A DNA stretch of 64,000 nt from positions 1,488,001-1,552,000 of the forward strand of contig NZ_JAPENX010000001.1 in the NCBI RefSeq assembly GCF_026341815.1, given 5' to 3'. The position numbers and the translations under genes were made by a program. Source of the DNA: Streptomyces sp. NBC_00572 (GTDB lineage Bacteria > Actinomycetota > Actinomycetes > Streptomycetales > Streptomycetaceae). The notes beneath the pieces were generated by a model. The model made no database searches, was not told where the DNA came from, and was given only the letters and a program-made list of their open reading frames with translations. Shown one piece after another: positions 45,794 through 55,683 of the stretch; the stretch's first letter is position 1; each line of letters begins with the position of its first letter.

Positions 45794-46792
45794 TCAGAGC
45801 CCTTCCGAGGGCCGGTGCCGGCCCGGCCCGGGTCCTCGTGCGGCCTCGGGCAGGGACCAGGCGTACGGCCCTCCGGGGTCGTCCAGCCAGGCCCACTGCC
45901 GGTCGCCGCTGACCGTCACACCGAAGCGCTCCCGCTCCGGCCGCCCCTCGCGCAGCCAGAGCGAGAGCGCTTCGCGTCTGTCCAGGGCCTGGTCGACCAG
46001 GCCCCAGAAGAAGCGGAAGCGTTCGTCCCCGGCGGGGCCGTGGCGCGGGACGCGGCCGGCGACGCCCCGGAGCGCCACGAAGTACGCCGAGGTCGCGAGG
46101 AACCGTCCCTCCGCGTGGGAATCGTCGTGCACCCGCAGCAGGACGAGCCCGGTGGAGAGTGGGGCGAGCACGAGGGCGCCGGTCCTGCACTGGGCGAGCC
46201 AGGGGTACGGGATCGAGGGCATCGCGCAGGTCGCCACGATCCGGTCGAAGGGGGCGCGCTCGGGACAGCCGCGGGCCCCGTCGGCGGCGACGACGGTGGG
46301 CCGGTATCCGGCGGCGGCCAGATGGGTCCGGGCGGACTCGGCGATCTCCTCGTCCAGATCGACGGTGGTGACGTGCTCCGCGCCGAGGCGGTGGCAGAGC
46401 AGGGCGGCGTGATAGCCGGTCCCGGCGCCGATCTCCAGGACGTCGTCCCCGTCGCGTACGTCGAGGGCGTGGAGCATGAGGGCCATCAGGGAGGGCTGGC
46501 TGGCGGAGGAGACCAGTTCCCCGTCCCGTACGCGGGTGGCGATCGCGGTGTTCGCGTAGGCCCCGCGCAGCCAGCGGTCCCGCCGCTCGGGCTCGGGGTC
46601 GCCGGACCAGAGCCGCTCGTAGCCGCCGGTGCCGGGGACGTAGTAGTAGGGCACGAAGAGATGGCGCGGGACCTGACAGAAGGCGTCCCGCCAGACGGCA
46701 TCGGTGAGCTCGCCCTCCGCCTCGATCTCCCGCACGAGGGCCCGTCGCGCCGACGCGCCGGCCTCGGCGAACTCGTCCCGCCGCTCACCCAT
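45794..46792 (-). CDS. PCMT-like SAM methyltransferase
   Basis: 332 residues. N-terminal AFCQVPRHLFVPYYYVP and SSASQPSLMALMLHAL, then the SAM site VLEIGAGTGYHAALL and VDLDEEI, as in protein-L-isoaspartate O-methyltransferases. The C-terminal 120 residues are an extra domain. May repair isoaspartyl proteins or modify a peptide; there is no RiPP gene nearby. Its stop codon begins the base after the FHA gene's stop. Confidence 0.85.
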   Translation of the reverse strand: MGERRDEFAEAGASARRALVREIEAEGELTDAVWRDAFCQVPRHLFVPYYYVPGTGGYERLWSGDPEPERRDRWLRGAYANTAIATRVRDGELVSSASQPSLMALMLHALDVRDGDDVLEIGAGTGYHAALLCHRLGAEHVTTVDLDEEIAESARTHLAAAGYRPTVVAADGARGCPERAPFDRIVATCAMPSIPYPWLAQCRTGALVLAPLSTGLVLLRVHDDSHAEGRFLATSAYFVALRGVAGRVPRHGPAGDERFRFFWGLVDQALDRREALSLWLREGRPERERFGVTVSGDRQWAWLDDPGGPYAWSLPEAARGPGPGRHRPSEGL

Positions 46793-46877
46793 GCCTCCAC
46801 TCTCCCGCCGCCCGGGGGCCCCGGCGAGCGGTCCTGGGCCTCACGTCCTAGGACCGGTCATCTGAGACGATGGAACG

Positions 46878-47282
46878 GTGAACGAGATTCCCGGGGAAAC
46901 AGTGCAGGAGCAGACCTTCTACGAGCAGGTCGGCGGCGAGGCGACCTTCCGCCGCCTGGTCCACCGCTTCTACGAGGGCGTCGCCGAGGACCCGGTGCTC
47001 CGCCCGATGTACCCCGAGGAGGACCTCGGCCCGGCGGAGGAGCGCCTCGTGCTCTTCCTGATGCAGTACTGGGGCGGCCCCCGCACCTACAGCGACCACC
47101 GCGGCCACCCCCGCCTCCGCATGCGCCACGCCCCGTTCACCGTGGACCAGGCGGCCCACGACGCCTGGCTCCTCCACATGCGCACGGCCCTCGACGAGCT
47201 CGCCCTGGCCCCCGAGCACGAGCACGAGCTGTGGCGCTACCTCACCTACGCGGCGGCCTCGATGGTGAACACGGCCGGCTGA
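46878..47282 (+). CDS. glbO: truncated haemoglobin, group II
   Basis: 134 residues. Group II landmarks: [22 protein letters not shown] (Tyr B10 near RFY), [10 protein letters not shown], proximal His in MRHAPF and Trp G8 in DAWLLHM. Haem protein for O2 or NO chemistry. GTG at 46878 chosen; a nearby ATG is out of frame. It is divergent from the methyltransferase (85 nt between starts). Confidence 0.95.
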   Translation: MNEIPGETVQEQTFYEQVGGEATFRRLVHRFYEGVAEDPVLRPMYPEEDLGPAEERLVLFLMQYWGGPRTYSDHRGHPRLRMRHAPFTVDQAAHDAWLLHMRTALDELALAPEHEHELWRYLTYAAASMVNTAG

Positions 47283-47642
47283 CGGCCCCCGGGTCACTCC
47301 AGACGAGGCTCGATTCGCGTCGGCAATCGCACGATTCCGGTCAACGGCCCGAATCACGGTGCAGTTCATCGGCCACGGTGGCCGGCGGGTGGCTCGCCGC
47401 CCGGTTCACGCACCGCTGAGTGCCGCACGAGGACTGACGAAGCACGGCCCGGATCACCCCCACCACCCACGGACGGACACATTCCGGAGTCGGAACCCCG
47501 AATAACGGTCACGATCGCATCAAGGTGGGCCCGTAAGCGGTTTCCAGCGGCATACGCACTCTGAAAGCATCCGAGAGAAGTTTCGGGAGCGTTCGGAACG
47601 TGTTCGACGTGCGCACCGTGATCAGGGTGGCCAGGGGGATGG
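47283..47642. other. 360-nt intergenic region, promoter of the FtsX operon
   Basis: No open frame with a convincing start, no tRNA and no strong hairpin. It is less GC-rich in 47495-47600 (aataacggtcacgatcgcat region), a likely promoter area for the ABC operon that starts at 47643. No globin terminator is evident. Confidence 0.5.
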
Positions 47643-50600
47643 GTGACGGGGTTCGTATTTCTGCGCGTCAGGGCACACCGGCTGCTGCTCTCCGCGGCAC
47701 TGCTCGCCGTGCTCCTGACGACCTCGGTGCTCGCCACCCTCGCCTCGTTCTCCGGGGCGATCGGGGACGCCGCGCTCCAGGCGGGGCTGCGGGGGCGGTC
47801 TGCCGCCGCGGCTTCGCTCCTGGTGAGCGGGCAGGTGCCGGCCGCCAAGCGGGAAGGGGCGGAGAAGGCCGTACGGGAGGGGATGCGGAAGACCTTCGAC
47901 GGGCTGCCCGTGACCGTACGGCGGCTCGAACGCTCGGGGCCGTACGCGCTGCCCCGGAGTCTCCAGCCGCCCGCCGCCCGTAAGGGCGACCCCGACCTCA
48001 CCCACTTCACCGCGCTCGACCGCTCACGGCTCTCCCTCGTCAAGGGCGCCTGGCCCTCGGCCGCACGGCCGGCCGGAGTGGTCGAGACGGCCGTGCCCGA
48101 GGAGGCCGCGCGACGGCTGAAGATCGGCCCCGGGAGCGTGCTCGACCTGACCGACCGGCTCGACAACCGGAGACTGAAGGCCCGGATCACCGGCGTCTAC
48201 CGGCCCGTCGACACCGCCGACCTCTACTGGCAGCTGGATCCGGCCGGTGGCCGGGGTGTGCGGACGGTCGCGTTCACGACGTACGGGCCGCTGCTCGTCG
48301 ACCCTGCCGTCGTCGCCTCCGGGGCGCTGAGCCCCGGCGAGACGTCCTGGCTCGGCTCCGCCGACTTCACCGGCTTCACCACCGACCGTATCGACGCCCT
48401 GCGCGCCACCGCGACCGAGGGCCCGAAGGCGCTGGCCGACGCCCCCGACCGCTTCGGCACGACGATCTCCGCGTCCACCGCGCTCCCGACCGTCCTGGAT
48501 CAGACCCAGCGGGCCCTGCTCGTCTCCCGCTCCACCCTGCTGATCGTCGCCGTACAGCTGGTGCTGCTCGCCGCGTACGCGCTGCTGCTCGTCGCCCGGC
48601 TGCTCAGCACCGAGCGCTCCGGTGAGACCGCGCTGCTGCGGGCCCGCGGCGGTTCGCGGCGCCGGATCGCCGGTCTCGCCGCCGCCGAGGCGCTGCTCCT
48701 CGCCCTGCCGGCCGCGATCGCCGCCCCGCTCCTCTCGGGGCCGCTGACCCGGCTCTTCGCCGAGCGGTCCGCGCTCTCCTCGCTCGGCGTACGGCTCGAC
48801 ACCACCCCCTCGCTCCAGGTGTGGCTGGTCGCCGCCGCCGTCGCCCTGTGCTGCGCCGCGGCCGTCGTCGCGCCCGCGCTGGCCGCCGGGGACGGCTCCA
48901 CGGTCTCGCTGCGCAAGGCCCGCTCGGCCTCCCTGCCCGGCCCCGTACGGGCCGGGGCCGACCTCGGACTCCTCGCCATCGCCGCCGTCGCGTTCTGGCA
49001 ACTGCAGCGGCCCGCCGCCGCGGGCGGCACCCTCGGTGCCGACGGGGACGGCGGCGGCTCCATCGACCCGGTGCTCGTCGCCGCGCCCGCCCTCGCCCTG
49101 CTCGCCGGCACCGTCCTGACGCTGCGTCTGCTGCCGCCCGCCGCCAAGCTGGCGGAACGGCGCGCGGCCGGCGGGCGCGGCCTCTCCGCCGCCCTCGCCG
49201 GCTGGCAGTTCAGCCGCCGTCCGCTGCGCGGCGCCGGCCCGGTCCTGCTCCTCGTCCTCGCCGTGGCGATGGGCATGCTGGCCATCGGACAGAGCGGCTC
49301 GTGGGAGCGTTCGCAGCGGGACCAGGCCGACTTCCGCGTCGGCTCGGCCGTCCGCGTCCTCAGCGCCGGCCCCGGCGAGCCCACCGAGACCGAACAGCTG
49401 GGCAAGGTGCCCGGCGTCCGCGCGGTGGCTCCGGTGCACCGCACCACCATGGACGTGGCCGGGAAGAGCGCGACCGTCCTGGCCGTGGACACCCGCAACG
49501 CCGGTGGAGTACTGCTCCGCTCCGACCTCGCCGACGTCCCCGTCCGCTCCCTGCTCTCCCCGCTGGCCCCCGAGGCCACCACCCGCCCCGGCCTCCCGCT
49601 GCCCGCCGGCACCCGCACCCTCGACGCCGACCTCCGGCTCGCCGGGCCGAAGGGCGCCGCCCAGGTCACGGCGGTCCTTGAGGACCCGAACGGCGTCCCG
49701 TACCGGCAGACCCTGGGGCCGCTGCCCGACGACGGCCGGACGCACCGGCTGACCCTCGACCTCGGCGCCATGACCGCGGGATCCGACGGCAACGACGGAA
49801 CCCTCGGCTCGACCGGCCTGCTCACCCTCATCGGTCTGGATTTCACCGGTACGGTCGCCGACGGCGCGAAGGGCACCCAGACCCTGCACGTCGAGCGGTT
49901 CGGCGTCGTCGGCGCGGACGGCGCCGAGAAGGTCCACGCCCCTGGACAGGTCCTCACCTCCTGGACGCACTCCTTCAAGCAGTCCAAGGGCGGCACCCTG
50001 GCCGAGACCCCCACGTCCGGTGTCCCCGGCGCCGCGAAGCCGGGCGGCCGCCCCGCCCCGTTCACCCTCACGTTCGCCGTCACCGGCGCACCCCTCGACG
50101 TCCCCTACTGGGCCACCGAGGAGTTCGTCCTGCGGCTGAACGCCCCCGGCCCGAAGGCACCCCGCAAGCTGTCCGCCGTGGCCACCGGGACCTTCATGAC
50201 GGCGGCCGGCGCCAAGCCCGGCGACCTGATCGAGGTCACCCTCGGCGGCCGCCGCGTCACCGTCGCCGTCGACCGGGTCGTCGAGGAACTGCCCACCACC
50301 GGCCCGGGCGCCCAGGCCGCCTCCTCGACCGGCCCCGCCGCCACCCCCGAGGACGGCGGCGCGATCCTCCTCGACCTGGCCTCCGTCAACCAGTACCTGT
50401 CCACCGACGACGGCCTGAGCGTCTCGGCCACCGAGTGGTGGCTGACCGTCGAACCCGGCCGGGCCGACGACGTCGCCACGGCCCTGCGCGCCCGGCCCAA
50501 CGCCGACCCCGCCCAGGTCCTCGTACGCGACGAGATCGCCGCCGACCTGCTCGGCGACCCGCTCGGGGCCGGCCCCAACGCCGCACTCATGGCCGTCGCT

Positions 50601-50993
50601 GCCGCCGCCGCCGCGCTCGCCGCCGTCGGCTTCGCCGTCGGCTCGGCCGGCGCGATGCGGGAACGGTCCGCCGAGTTCGGCGTCCTGCGGGCGCTCGGCG
50701 CGCCCCGCCGCCGCCTCGCCCGGCTGATCGCCGCCGAACAGGGCCTGCTCATCGGCATCGGGCTGCTCATCGGGATCGGGCTCGGCACCGTCCTGGCCCG
50801 GGCCGTCGTCCCGCTGATCGTCCTCACCGGGCAGGCCACCCGGCCCGTACCCCCGGTCCTGGTCGAACTGCCCGTCGGCCAGGTGGCCCTGTTGCTCGCC
50901 GGCGTCGCCGCGCTGCCGCTCGCGATGGTCGTCGCGATCGCCCTGCGGCGCACCGACCCGGCCGTGACACTGCGCCACCAGGGGGAGAACTGA
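47643..50993 (+). CDS. FtsX-family ABC permease 1
   Basis: 1116 residues. One N-terminal helix (LLLSAALLAVLLTTSVL), a large external domain, then groups of helices in two FtsX modules, including STLLIVAVQLVLLAAYALLLVARLLSTERSGETALLRARGGSRRRIAGL and, near the C-terminus, EFGVLRALGAPRRRLARLIAAEQ (both given by start and end motifs). Typical of MacB/LolC-like mechanotransmission permeases with no substrate-binding partner. GTG at 47643 with AGGGGG upstream. Its stop and the next start overlap as TGATG. Confidence 0.9.
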   Translation: MTGFVFLRVRAHRLLLSAALLAVLLTTSVLATLASFSGAIGDAALQAGLRGRSAAAASLLVSGQVPAAKREGAEKAVREGMRKTFDGLPVTVRRLERSGPYALPRSLQPPAARKGDPDLTHFTALDRSRLSLVKGAWPSAARPAGVVETAVPEEAARRLKIGPGSVLDLTDRLDNRRLKARITGVYRPVDTADLYWQLDPAGGRGVRTVAFTTYGPLLVDPAVVASGALSPGETSWLGSADFTGFTTDRIDALRATATEGPKALADAPDRFGTTISASTALPTVLDQTQRALLVSRSTLLIVAVQLVLLAAYALLLVARLLSTERSGETALLRARGGSRRRIAGLAAAEALLLALPAAIAAPLLSGPLTRLFAERSALSSLGVRLDTTPSLQVWLVAAAVALCCAAAVVAPALAAGDGSTVSLRKARSASLPGPVRAGADLGLLAIAAVAFWQLQRPAAAGGTLGADGDGGGSIDPVLVAAPALALLAGTVLTLRLLPPAAKLAERRAAGGRGLSAALAGWQFSRRPLRGAGPVLLLVLAVAMGMLAIGQSGSWERSQRDQADFRVGSAVRVLSAGPGEPTETEQLGKVPGVRAVAPVHRTTMDVAGKSATVLAVDTRNAGGVLLRSDLADVPVRSLLSPLAPEATTRPGLPLPAGTRTLDADLRLAGPKGAAQVTAVLEDPNGVPYRQTLGPLPDDGRTHRLTLDLGAMTAGSDGNDGTLGSTGLLTLIGLDFTGTVADGAKGTQTLHVERFGVVGADGAEKVHAPGQVLTSWTHSFKQSKGGTLAETPTSGVPGAAKPGGRPAPFTLTFAVTGAPLDVPYWATEEFVLRLNAPGPKAPRKLSAVATGTFMTAAGAKPGDLIEVTLGGRRVTVAVDRVVEELPTTGPGAQAASSTGPAATPEDGGAILLDLASVNQYLSTDDGLSVSATEWWLTVEPGRADDVATALRARPNADPAQVLVRDEIAADLLGDPLGAGPNAALMAVAAAAAALAAVGFAVGSAGAMRERSAEFGVLRALGAPRRRLARLIAAEQGLLIGIGLLIGIGLGTVLARAVVPLIVLTGQATRPVPPVLVELPVGQVALLLAGVAALPLAMVVAIALRRTDPAVTLRHQGEN

Positions 50994-53890
50994 TGTCCGG
51001 CACGGCCGCGGAGAACCCGGATCCGAGCAGGGAGAACCCCGACCTGAGCAGGGAGAACCCCGACACACCCGCCGTACGCAGGAAGGCCCCCGACATGCCC
51101 CGGTCCCGGTCGTCCCGGTCCGACAAGCCCGCCCGCGCCGTGGCGCCCTGGGTGCGGACCCGGCTGCGGACCGCGCCCTGGGCCGCGGCCTCCCTCGCGC
51201 TCCTCGTCCTCGTCACCGCCTATCTCGCGGCCGCGCTTCCCCGCGCCGTGGACGCGTACGAGACCGAAGGCCTGCGGCACGACATCACGACGGCCGCGCC
51301 CCGAAACCGCGTCCTCGAAGTGACCGCCGCGCTGCCGGTGTCGACACGCGCCGCGGACGTCTCCACTCCGGTCCTCCGGAAACAGCGCGACGAGCTGCGG
51401 GCCCTGCTGCCCGAACCCCTGCGGACCGATCCGAAGGAGACCGTCCACGGCGTCCGTACGGTCAAGCGGGTCGAGGGGCTCGACCCGTGGCTGCCCCGAC
51501 CGGACGGCATCTCCCCCGAGCTCGTGCTCTCCTCCCCCTCCGACCTGACCGGTCACACCACGCTGCGGAAGGGCCGGCTCCCTGCGGGCACGGCCGACCG
51601 GCCGGAGGCGGTCGTGACCGCGAAGACCGCCGATTCACTGCGCCTGAAGCCCGGTTCCGTCGTCCACGTGCCCGGCCGGATCAGCGCGGAGCCCATCGCC
51701 GTCACGGTCACCGGGATCGTGGAGCCACGCGGCCCCGAGAGCCCGTACTGGGCCGTGGAGCCGCTACTCCGCACCCCGGTGCTCGCCCCGCTGGTCGGCC
51801 AGGAGATCAAGTACTACTGGCAGGGGGCCCTGCTCCTCTCCCCCGCCTCGGCGCCCGCCGTGCTCAACACCCTCGGCGATCCGGAGATCTTCTTCCGCTT
51901 CCTGCCTACCTCCGGGCATCTCACCGGGCGCGACACCGACCGGATCACCGCCGCGCTGGACTCGGCGACCGGCGGGCCCGACCTGGTCAGGATGCGCAAG
52001 GTCCTGGGGGACGCCGGCGCGCTGACCACCGACCTCGACTCGATCGTCGACTCGTACGGCTCGATGCGCCAGGCGATCACTCCGGTCGTGGCCGTCGCCG
52101 TCTTCGGGATCGGCGCGGTCGCCGCGGTCGTCCTCGCCATGACCGGCGGCCTCTTCGTCGCCCGCCGCGACAGCGAACTCGCCCTGATCCGCTCCCGAGG
52201 CGCGTCGCTCACCGGCATAGGCCTGCGGCTGCTCGGCGAGACCTCGGCGGTCGCCGTACCGGCCGCGGCGCTCGCGCTGGGACTGGCCGTGGCGACGGTA
52301 CGGGGGCCGGACGGCGGGTCCGGCGGGATCCCCCTGCTCCCCTCGGTCCTCGCCGCCTCCGCCGTCGCCCTGCTCGCGATGCTGGTCCTGCCGCTGCGGG
52401 CCGTCGTCGTGCACCGGCGGCCGCGGCTGCACGGCGGGCGCGACGACCTGCTCACCGCTCGCCCCTCCCGGCGCCGTACGGTCCTCGAACTCACCCTGCT
52501 CGTCCTGGCCGTGGGCGCGGTCGCCTCGCTGCGGCTCCGTGGCACCGGCGACGACTCGGACCCGCTGGTGAGCGCCGCCCCGGTGCTCGTCGGCCTGATC
52601 GCCGCCATGATCCTCGTACGGATCTATCCGCTGCCGCTGCGGTGGGCCGCCCGCCCGGCCCGCCGGCTGCGCGGGGCCGTCGGCCCGCTGGCCCTGGCCC
52701 GCGCCGGACGCACCTCCTCGGCGGGCACGCTGCCCCTGCTCGCACTCGTCCTCGCCCTGACCACGGCGGCCTTCGGCGGCTCGGTCCTGGCCGGCGTCGC
52801 CGACGCCCGCGACCGGGCCGCGCTCCTCGCGACCGGCGCGGACGCCCGGATCGACGGCTCGGTCGAGTGGACCCCGCTGCCGGCCGGCCTCACCGAGGCG
52901 GTACGCGACACGGCAGGGGTACGGGACATTGCGCCGCTGCAGATCGAGTACGGGGTGTCCCTGCCGTCCTCCCAGGGCGCCTCCGCCCCGCCGATGAGCT
53001 CGGCGCTCGTGGGCGTCGAGCCGGACTCGTACACCCGGCTCGCGCGGCGGACCGGTTTCGGCCCGTTCCCGGCGGCGCTGCTCGCGTCCACGGGGAAGGG
53101 CGGCAAGGAGGTCGCCGCGGACACGGAGCGGGTGCTGCCCGCGATCGCCTCGCCGTCGGTCGCCGAGCGGCTCGGCGGCTCGCCGCAGGAGATCGTGACG
53201 GCCGCCGGAGTGTTCCGGGTGAAGGTCGTCGCGGTCCGGACGGCCACCCCCGCCCTGCAGGGCGCCGACTTCCTCCTCGTCAACGCCGCCGACCTCACCC
53301 ACCGGACGAACACGGCGCTGCTCGTCACGGGCCCGAAGGACGGCGCCGCGCTGCGGGCCCTGGTGAAGGCGAAGTCCGACGCCCTCCTGGTGACGATGCG
53401 GACCGAGGAGCGGGCCACCTATGTGGACTCCCCGCTCCAGTCGGGCGCCGAGCGGATGTACCTCGGCGCGATCGGCGCGGGCGCCGGATTCGCCGTGGTG
53501 GCCGTGCTGCTCTCCCTGATGCAGAGCGCGCCGGAGCGGACCACGCTCCTCGCCCGGCTGCGGACGATGGGCCTGACCCGCAGGCAGGGCCGGCGGCTGC
53601 TCGGTCTGGAAGCGCTGCCGCAGGCGGTCCTCGCCGCCATCGGCGGCACACTCGTCGGCTGGGCGACGGTGCCGCTGCTCGCCCCCGGCATCGACCTGTT
53701 CCGGCTCGCGCTGGCGACGACCCCGGGCTTCGCCCCGCTGGACAGCGCGCCGCTGCGGGCCGACCCGTGGTCGCTGGTGGTGCCGGCGGTCGCGGTCGTC
53801 CTGATCACGGCGTCGGCGGCGGCCGGACAGGCATGGTGGGCGGGGCGCAGGGGCTCGATCAAGGAACTCAGGGCAGGAGACGCACGATGA
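50993..53890 (+). CDS. FtsX-family ABC permease 2
   Basis: 965 residues. The cytoplasmic start carries a threefold ENPD-x-SR repeat (21-bp DNA units at 51011, 51032, 51053), then TM1 (APWAAASLALLVLVTAYLAAALP), an external domain, a middle helix bundle (VVAVAVFGIGAVAAVVLAM; ELALIRSRGASLTGIGLRL) and a C-terminal bundle (LLARLRTMGLTRRQGRRLLGLE). Likely heterodimer partner of permease 1. Overlaps both neighbours (TGATG, ATGA). Confidence 0.9.
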   Translation: MSGTAAENPDPSRENPDLSRENPDTPAVRRKAPDMPRSRSSRSDKPARAVAPWVRTRLRTAPWAAASLALLVLVTAYLAAALPRAVDAYETEGLRHDITTAAPRNRVLEVTAALPVSTRAADVSTPVLRKQRDELRALLPEPLRTDPKETVHGVRTVKRVEGLDPWLPRPDGISPELVLSSPSDLTGHTTLRKGRLPAGTADRPEAVVTAKTADSLRLKPGSVVHVPGRISAEPIAVTVTGIVEPRGPESPYWAVEPLLRTPVLAPLVGQEIKYYWQGALLLSPASAPAVLNTLGDPEIFFRFLPTSGHLTGRDTDRITAALDSATGGPDLVRMRKVLGDAGALTTDLDSIVDSYGSMRQAITPVVAVAVFGIGAVAAVVLAMTGGLFVARRDSELALIRSRGASLTGIGLRLLGETSAVAVPAAALALGLAVATVRGPDGGSGGIPLLPSVLAASAVALLAMLVLPLRAVVVHRRPRLHGGRDDLLTARPSRRRTVLELTLLVLAVGAVASLRLRGTGDDSDPLVSAAPVLVGLIAAMILVRIYPLPLRWAARPARRLRGAVGPLALARAGRTSSAGTLPLLALVLALTTAAFGGSVLAGVADARDRAALLATGADARIDGSVEWTPLPAGLTEAVRDTAGVRDIAPLQIEYGVSLPSSQGASAPPMSSALVGVEPDSYTRLARRTGFGPFPAALLASTGKGGKEVAADTERVLPAIASPSVAERLGGSPQEIVTAAGVFRVKVVAVRTATPALQGADFLLVNAADLTHRTNTALLVTGPKDGAALRALVKAKSDALLVTMRTEERATYVDSPLQSGAERMYLGAIGAGAGFAVVAVLLSLMQSAPERTTLLARLRTMGLTRRQGRRLLGLEALPQAVLAAIGGTLVGWATVPLLAPGIDLFRLALATTPGFAPLDSAPLRADPWSLVVPAVAVVLITASAAAGQAWWAGRRGSIKELRAGDAR

Positions 53891-54888
53891 CGAAGACCGA
53901 CACGTCGAGCCGGGCCGACGCGGCGGGGTCCGCCGCGACCGGGGCCGCTGCGGACACCACCACCCTGGAGGAGCTGGAGCGGAAGGCGACCGCGCATCGC
54001 GACCGGCCCACGTTCGGTCATGACGCGCTCATCGCCTGCGACCGCCTCGTCCGGATCTTCACCACGGACGGGGTGGAGGTGCAGGCCCTCCAGGGGCTCG
54101 ACCTCCTCGTGAAGGAGGGCGAGTTGATGGCCCTGGTCGGCGCCTCGGGTTCCGGCAAGTCGACGCTCATGAACATCCTCGCGGGCCTGGACGTGCCGAC
54201 CGCGGGTGCGGCCCGGGTCGCCGGGGCCGACCTCCTCGCGATGGACGGCAAGGCGCGGCTGCGCTACCGCCGCGAGGTCGTCGGCTTCGTCTGGCAGCAG
54301 ACCGCCCGCAACCTCCTGCCGTACCTGACGGCCGCCCAGAACGTGGCCCTCCCCATGCAGTTGAAGGGCCGCTCCAAGCAGAAGGCCGAGCGGGCCGAGG
54401 AACTCCTGGCGATGCTGGGCATCGCGGACGCCCGCGACCGCCGGCCGCACCAGCTCTCCGGCGGCCAGCAGCAGCGGGTGGCCATCGCGGTCGCCCTGGC
54501 CAACAACCCGGCGGTGCTCCTCGCCGACGAGCCGACGGGCGAGCTGGACTCGGCCACCGGCGAGCAGGTCTTCGCGGCCTTCCGCCGCGCCAACGAGGAA
54601 CTGGGCACGACGATCGTGATCGTCACCCACGACCAGGCGGTCGCCTCCGAGGTGCGCCGCACGGTCGCCATCCGCGACGGCCGCACCTCCTCGGAGGTCC
54701 TGCGCCGCACGGAGGTCGACGAGCAGGGCAAGGAGTCCCTGGTGGCACGGGAGTACGCGATGCTCGACCGCGCGGGCCGGCTCCAGCTCCCCGCGGACTA
54801 CACGCAGGCGCTCGGAATGGAGCACCGGGTGGCCCTGGAGCTGGAGCAGGATCACATCGGGGTGTGGCCGGACGACGCGGAGGGCTGA
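53887..54888 (+). CDS. ABC ATPase, LolD/MacB type
   Basis: 333 residues. About 45 extra residues precede the ATPase core. Walker A GASGSGKST at 85-93, signature LSGGQQQR at 190-197, Walker B LLADEP at 211-216, H-loop in VTHDQ. The C-terminal extension (VLRRTEVDEQGKESLVAREYAMLDRAGRLQLP motif region) is typical for this group in Streptomyces. Powers the two FtsX permeases; cargo unknown, perhaps lipoproteins, peptides or antibiotics. Confidence 0.95.
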   Translation: MTKTDTSSRADAAGSAATGAAADTTTLEELERKATAHRDRPTFGHDALIACDRLVRIFTTDGVEVQALQGLDLLVKEGELMALVGASGSGKSTLMNILAGLDVPTAGAARVAGADLLAMDGKARLRYRREVVGFVWQQTARNLLPYLTAAQNVALPMQLKGRSKQKAERAEELLAMLGIADARDRRPHQLSGGQQQRVAIAVALANNPAVLLADEPTGELDSATGEQVFAAFRRANEELGTTIVIVTHDQAVASEVRRTVAIRDGRTSSEVLRRTEVDEQGKESLVAREYAMLDRAGRLQLPADYTQALGMEHRVALELEQDHIGVWPDDAEG

Positions 54889-54936
54889 GCAACCGGGCGG
54901 TGCGTCCGGACGTCCCACTCCGGGGAGGTGATGTCC

Positions 54937-55683
54937 ATGTCATCTACGAATACCGGGAGCTCGGCGGGCTCGGGGAGCTCGGCGGGCGCGAGCGGTTCGG
55001 CAGGCGCAGGGCGTTCGGCGACCACGGGCGGTCACGCGGGCGGAGGCGCGGGGACCTGGGCCGCCACTCTTCTGCCCGCGTTCTGCGCGGTGGCCGTCTA
55101 CGCCTGGTCGGCCTGGTCCTTCGGGTCCGCGTCGGCGCCGTCCACCACGGTCGCGGTCTCGGTCGGCGGGGCGGCGATCCTCGTCGCGGCGGTGGCCTAC
55201 TATCTGCTCGTCGACGGGGTCATGGGCCTCTGGGGCGCGCTGGCGCTGGTCGGCGCGCTGCTGCTCACGGTGGCCACCGCCGATCAGTGGGCCTCGCGCG
55301 GGGCGGTCGCGGACTGTGTCGTCGTGAAGGTCCACGAGGAGAAGCACGTATCGGTCGGTGAGGGCGGCGGCGAGCGGACCGTGTACCGCCACACCCTGCG
55401 CTGCCCGGGCGGCTATCCGTCGGCCCTGTCGGAGAACCGCCGGGTCGCCCCGGACGGCGGTGAGGTCCGGGTCGCCTACGATCCGCGGCGGCGGGTGGCA
55501 CCGGCGGTGGAGGGCTCCTCCCCGCCGTGGGGCCAGGCGTTCCTCGCCCTCGTGCTGCTCGCGGCCGCGACGGCGGGCGCGCGGAGGTTCAGCCGAGCGG
55601 GCCGACGGGAGCGAGAGGCTCGTTCAGGTTCATCAGGCCGGCCGCCGTCGACCGGAAGCCGCACCGCTCGTGGAAGGCGGTGA
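54937..55683 (+). CDS. small membrane protein, DUF3592-like
   Basis: 248 residues. Ser/Gly-rich start, three clustered helices (about 40-110), an external-type beta segment (ADCVVVKVHEEKHVSV ... YRHTLRCPGGYP) and a last helix followed by an Arg-rich tail. The VxV-x-HTLRC-x-YDP pattern resembles DUF3592. ATG at 54937 lies 8 nt after GGGGAGG; GTG 54928 and ATG 54931 are alternatives. The last 95 nt overlap the convergent GNAT gene. Confidence 0.7.
   Translation: MSSTNTGSSAGSGSSAGASGSAGAGRSATTGGHAGGGAGTWAATLLPAFCAVAVYAWSAWSFGSASAPSTTVAVSVGGAAILVAAVAYYLLVDGVMGLWGALALVGALLLTVATADQWASRGAVADCVVVKVHEEKHVSVGEGGGERTVYRHTLRCPGGYPSALSENRRVAPDGGEVRVAYDPRRRVAPAVEGSSPPWGQAFLALVLLAAATAGARRFSRAGRREREARSGSSGRPPSTGSRTARGRR

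Noticed and set aside
45794..46792. RiPP (lanthipeptide or lasso) methyltransferase locus
   Set aside because: PCMT-like enzymes can be RiPP-linked, but no precursor, cyclase or protease is nearby.
47283..47642. tRNA or small RNA gene in the gap before the FtsX operon
   Set aside because: No cloverleaf, CCA-type end or strong hairpin could be found.
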